Source: an uncultured Clostridia bacterium (GTDB lineage Bacteria > Bacillota > Clostridia > TANB77 > CAG-508). Taken from it: a stretch of 8,711 nucleotides of DNA. Below, in pieces: positions 6,032-8,711 of this stretch. The notes under the pieces were generated by a model. That model was not told the origin of the DNA, ran no database searches, and saw only the letters and a program-made list of their open reading frames with translations. Position 1 is the stretch's first letter. The number at the start of each line of letters is the position of its first letter. Location: assembly GCA_947627785.1 (NCBI GenBank), contig CANQXC010000036.1, positions 1 to 8,711 of the forward strand, in the 5' to 3' direction. A program made the translations under genes and the position numbers.

Positions 6032-6072
6032 TAAAAGAGTTCATAAAGCATACAACTTTACGAACTCTTTTT
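6032..6072 (-). terminator. Intrinsic terminator after the cytidylyltransferase/SDR genes
   Basis: The arms at 6033-6048 and 6056-6071 pair over 16 positions (AAAAGAGTTC outer part) around a 7-base loop. There is one imperfect pair, which is G-U when read on the minus strand, the direction of the upstream genes. The minus-strand 3' arm ends CTCTTTTAT. The inner part is a diverged copy of the 25-bp palindrome at 3503-3527. It lies about 110 bases past the SDR stop codon. Confidence 0.8.
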
Positions 6073-6179
6073 CCGTTCATTTATTTTTAATTTTCACTTT
6101 CCTTAGTTATAGTAATTATTAATAAATTCAAAATTATATAAAATTATTTTATAATTTCTTTAACTTGTTCAATTTTATA

Positions 6180-7211
6180 TTATTTCATTATTTTTAAAGT
6201 TTCTTCAATTCCTTCCTCAAAGTCATAACAAGGAGTCCAACCTAATTGTTCTAGTTTACTTCCATCTAAAATTGATTTTGTTATTGGATTATATCCTCTT
6301 TTTTCAACTTGGCTTGGTGTATCAAATATTACTTTTTTATTCGCTTTTTGAGCAATAATTTCAGCCATTTCTCGTATTGTAACAATTGAATTTTTATTTG
6401 CAATATTATATGCGTTACTATTTTTTCCTTTAATTAAAATTAATAATATGCCTATAGCACAGTCTAGTACATAACAATATGAACGTAGTTGTAGTCCTTC
6501 GCTTTTCATAATAATATCCTCATCATTTAAAACATTCCTTATGAATTGTGCTGATGCTCTACTATCGCTTTCTGTTTGTGTTGGTCCAAATGTATGACAT
6601 GGTCTTGCTATAACACATTCTATATTATACTGTTCACTATATGAAATTCCTAATGTTTCAGATGCTAATTTGCTCAAAGGATAACAACTTCTAACATTCA
6701 TAGAATTTATCTTTCCAATATAATTTTCTTCAAATTTTTCTACATCTTTATCTCCTTCACCATATACTTCACCTGAAGAAATGTACTCAACTCTTTTACA
6801 ATTATGTTCTTTAGCAAATTTACATATTTGGTTCATACCTATAAAATTTCCTAACATTGTTCCTACGGGATCTTGTGAAAAACGCATAGGATTAGCATTA
6901 CTTGCAGCATGAATTATATAATCTACTTTTTCATTATATTTCATTTCTTGCGTAATATCTTGTTCAACTATAACTAATTTTTCATATTTTTTCATTCTCT
7001 CTAAAATATTTAATCTATTTCTTACAATTGCTATAATTTTCATTCCATAATCTTCATGCACATTTAAATAATTTAAAATATCTATAATTGCAGACCCAAT
7101 TAACCCATTTGCTCCTGTAATTAAAATTGTTTTTCCCCTCAATGTGTCTAAATTGTTCACTTTTAATACTTTACTTATCCCTTCATTATATATCTCTAAA
7201 TTTTTTATCAT
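6180..7211 (-). CDS. Extended SDR NAD-dependent epimerase/dehydratase/reductase, partner of the cytidylyltransferase
   Basis: The protein is 343 residues from ATG 7211. It has the Rossmann motif GANGLIG (33-39), a HAAS motif after the fourth strand (101-104), ISSGEVYG (144-151) with the catalytic Ser region, and Tyr177-xxx-Lys181 in SCYPLSKLASE. RPCHTFGPTQ (203-212) is the usual substrate-domain entry. I chose ATG 7211 because it overlaps the upstream TGA as ATGA and has AGGTGGAG 8 bases before it; GTG 7220 lacks a spaced ribosome site. The tight overlap with an IspD/TarI-type gene suggests the two act on one sugar-alcohol pathway, for example reduction or epimerisation giving a CDP-activated polyol. 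In pneumococcal capsule loci, nucleotidyltransferase and reductase gene pairs make CDP- or NDP-linked alditols. The exact substrate is not readable from sequence; a plain NDP-sugar epimerase or dehydratase is the alternative. Confidence 0.88.
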   Translation of the reverse strand: MIKNLEIYNEGISKVLKVNNLDTLRGKTILITGANGLIGSAIIDILNYLNVHEDYGMKIIAIVRNRLNILERMKKYEKLVIVEQDITQEMKYNEKVDYIIHAASNANPMRFSQDPVGTMLGNFIGMNQICKFAKEHNCKRVEYISSGEVYGEGDKDVEKFEENYIGKINSMNVRSCYPLSKLASETLGISYSEQYNIECVIARPCHTFGPTQTESDSRASAQFIRNVLNDEDIIMKSEGLQLRSYCYVLDCAIGILLILIKGKNSNAYNIANKNSIVTIREMAEIIAQKANKKVIFDTPSQVEKRGYNPITKSILDGSKLEQLGWTPCYDFEEGIEETLKIMK

Positions 7212-7930
7212 TTCATCCACTCCACCTTTTTTGTTTTCAATAAAGATTTAAAAATATCAATATCATCTGTAGTTGTTAATTTTATATTTTTCTCTGATCC
7301 TTCTGAAAAGTAAACTTTCCTTCCCAATTCAACATAAAGTGTACAACTTGCAACTGAATTTCTTATTTCTTTCTTTTCTGCTTCTTCATGAACTGATAAA
7401 ATGTCTCCTAGTCTGAAAGAATGAGGTGTTTGGGTTCTCTTTAAATTATCTCTGCTTATTTGACTTATTGATGATATTTTATCTTGTGTTACTAACATAG
7501 CTTCAGCACATGGTATTGCTGTAATTGCATTTCCATACTTTAAGCATATTGCTATGTTATCTGATATTATCTTCTCTGATACCATTGGTCGATTCGCATC
7601 ATGTATAATTACTATATCATCATCGCTATAATCCATTTTCGCTCTTAATAAACCATTTTTTATAGATGCTTGTCCACATTCTCCTCCATCTACTACATCT
7701 AATAACTTTGTAATATTAAATTGTTTTGCATATGCTTTTACAACTTCATGCCATCCTTTTATACAAACTACTATTATAGAATCTATTGCTGGATGCTTTT
7801 GAAATGCTTCCATAGTATATACAATCATAGGTTTATCATCTATATTTATAAATTGCTTTGGTATGTCTTGTTTCATTCTGTTACCTGATCCTCCTGCTAT
7901 TAAAATTGCAATTGTTTTATTTTTTTTCAT
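7208..7930 (-). CDS. IspD/TarI-family cytidylyltransferase
   Basis: The 240-residue protein would transfer CMP from CTP to a phosphorylated alcohol. It has the nucleotidyltransferase signature LIAGGSGNRM with PKQF (10-27), IIHDANRPMV (108-117) matching the IspD HDAARP motif, TQTPHSF (166-172), and TTTDDIDIF near the end (219-227). Start choice: the frame opens back to 7993, but AAGGAG lies 11 bases before ATG 7930, giving a normal-length family N-terminus, while ATG 7993 has no good ribosome site. By family it could be IspD (methylerythritol phosphate pathway) or TarI-like (ribitol or other polyol phosphate). The neighbours, a TagB/TagF-type transferase upstream and an overlapping SDR gene downstream, favour a wall or capsule CDP-polyol role. 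Confidence 0.92.
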   Translation of the reverse strand: MKKNKTIAILIAGGSGNRMKQDIPKQFINIDDKPMIVYTMEAFQKHPAIDSIIVVCIKGWHEVVKAYAKQFNITKLLDVVDGGECGQASIKNGLLRAKMDYSDDDIVIIHDANRPMVSEKIISDNIAICLKYGNAITAIPCAEAMLVTQDKISSISQISRDNLKRTQTPHSFRLGDILSVHEEAEKKEIRNSVASCTLYVELGRKVYFSEGSEKNIKLTTTDDIDIFKSLLKTKKVEWMK

Positions 7931-7950
7931 AACAACATTCACTCCTTTTT

Positions 7951-7971
7951 GTACTCTATTTAAAAGAGTAC
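7951..7971 (-). promoter_or_regulatory. Small hairpin just before the cytidylyltransferase ribosome site
   Basis: GTACTCT (7951-7957) and AGAGTAC (7965-7971) form a perfect 7-bp stem with a 7-base A/T loop. It ends next to AAAAAGGAG on the minus strand and has no U-run, so it is not a terminator. It may affect translation or mRNA processing between the two genes; it could also be chance. Confidence 0.35.
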
Positions 7972-8003
7972 ATATAAAAAATTCTTTATACATTAAACAT
8001 TAC

Positions 8004-8711
8004 CTAATCGCTGTTTAATACTATTCTATCTATATATGATGATGCGTTTCCACATACCTCAACATGTTTTTTCTTAAAATTTCTAGATTTTGTTTTCTGT
8101 TTTTCATAATCACAGTTTGTAATCTCATTCAATAATTCATCTTCATCTGTGCATATGCCATTTGGTAATTCCGTTTTTAAATCATATGCAAATCCTCTTT
8201 CAGAATTATATTTTTCATAATCATAAGCAAAACAAAAAATCGGTCTTTCCAATATAGAATAATCAATCATAATACTTGAATAATCTGATATCAATATATC
8301 ACTAATTTTTAACAAATCATTTAAACATGGATAATCTGTAACGTTGATGATAAAATCATCATTTTTTAAATTCAAAATTTTATTAACCTCATAATGTGCT
8401 CTAATTAGTAATACATACTCATTTGATAATTTATTTTTCCACTTTTCTAAATTAATTGGTGGAGCTAAGTAACAACCATTTTTATCATAATCATATTCTC
8501 TAAATGTTGGTGCATATAGTATAACCTTTTTATTACTTGGAATATTAAGTTTACTCTTTAATTCCATTATCTCTTTTGTAGAAACATTACATAACTCATC
8601 ATTTCTTGGATAACCTGATAATACCAAAATACCCTTAGAATAGCCATAAACTCTAGAAAAATATTCAATATCAATATTACTTTGTGTATACATATAATTT
8701 ACATGTGACAC
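8004..8711 (-). CDS. CDP-glycerol glycerophosphotransferase-like (TagB/TagF family) C-terminal part, N-terminus beyond window
   Basis: The frame is open from the window edge to TAG 8006-8004 and codes about 235 residues, the catalytic C-terminal part of a family that joins polyol phosphates from CDP-glycerol or CDP-ribitol onto wall or capsule polymers at the inner membrane face. Visible family motifs are GYPRNDEL (about 35-42), ILYAPTFRE (about 65-73), LLIRAHYEV (about 101-109), and the signature ISDILISDYSSIMIDYSIL (about 134-152) followed by ERPIFCFAYDYEKY, which holds the nucleotide/phosphate site. The GTG at the very edge is only the first visible codon; family members are usually much longer on the N-terminal side. 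The gene is upstream of and close to the cytidylyltransferase, which would supply its CDP-activated donor. Whether the donor carries glycerol, ribitol or another polyol cannot be told. Confidence 0.92.
   Translation of the reverse strand: MSHVNYMYTQSNIDIEYFSRVYGYSKGILVLSGYPRNDELCNVSTKEIMELKSKLNIPSNKKVILYAPTFREYDYDKNGCYLAPPINLEKWKNKLSNEYVLLIRAHYEVNKILNLKNDDFIINVTDYPCLNDLLKISDILISDYSSIMIDYSILERPIFCFAYDYEKYNSERGFAYDLKTELPNGICTDEDELLNEITNCDYEKQKTKSRNFKKKHVEVCGNASSYIDRIVLNSD

Noticed and set aside
2203..6071. CRISPR array suggested by repeated palindromes
   Set aside because: Only three copies, spaced by kilobases, with no regular spacers and no cas genes; they behave as terminator stems.
7208..7993. 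Longer cytidylyltransferase starting at ATG 7993
   Set aside because: It adds 21 residues atypical for the family, spans a hairpin and the AAGGAG site, and lacks its own good ribosome site.
8709..8711. GTG at the right edge as a start codon
   Set aside because: No upstream sequence is visible and the family needs a long N-terminal part; it is simply the first codon in view.

Overview
This is an A+T-rich window (roughly three quarters A/T by eye) that looks like a low-GC Firmicute, most likely one of the Clostridia. Supporting signs are the codon use (AGA, ATA, TTA, GCA), strong AAGGAG ribosome sites, U-tailed hairpin terminators and the protein families present. I cannot name a species. Every gene I can support is on the minus strand, so transcription runs from high to low coordinates through an accessory surface-polysaccharide locus.

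Right part, in transcription order: the C-terminal part of a CDP-glycerol glycerophosphotransferase-like (TagB/TagF) protein (8711-8004), an IspD/TarI-type cytidylyltransferase (7930-7208), and an extended SDR oxidoreductase or epimerase translationally coupled to it (7211-6180). A terminator follows at 6072-6032. These three fit a cassette that makes a CDP-activated polyol phosphate and transfers it to a polymer. Next come a decayed reading frame (about 6030-5797), a good promoter (5792-5764), a UDP-glucuronate 4-epimerase-like gene (5728-4754) and UDP-glucose 6-dehydrogenase (4719-3553), closed by a terminator. Together these two would convert UDP-glucose to UDP-glucuronate and then UDP-galacturonate.

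Left part: a complete tyrosine recombinase gene (3346-2414) with its own terminator, then an intact 409-residue TnpB-family protein (2184-955), then the start of a DegT/EpsN-type sugar aminotransferase (760 to beyond position 1). In the TnpB-like protein all three RuvC catalytic acidic positions appear to be replaced (Ala215, Ala309, Phe386), while its length, N-terminal region and zinc-finger region are kept. That is the pattern of TldR proteins, transposon-derived TnpB homologues that act as RNA-guided transcription repressors. Directly 3' of it lies a run of three stem-loops (949-858) ending in GAAGAATT, which looks like an omegaRNA/guide scaffold. The bases that follow (849 downward) are the candidate guide, and the aminotransferase begins about 70 bases further on.

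The standout hypothesis is a domesticated, nuclease-dead TnpB plus guide RNA embedded in a capsule/exopolysaccharide locus beside a tyrosine recombinase. The recombinase gene is also bounded by an exact 25-bp inverted repeat (2203-2227 and 3503-3527). I found no convincing guide target inside the window, so the regulated gene is unknown.
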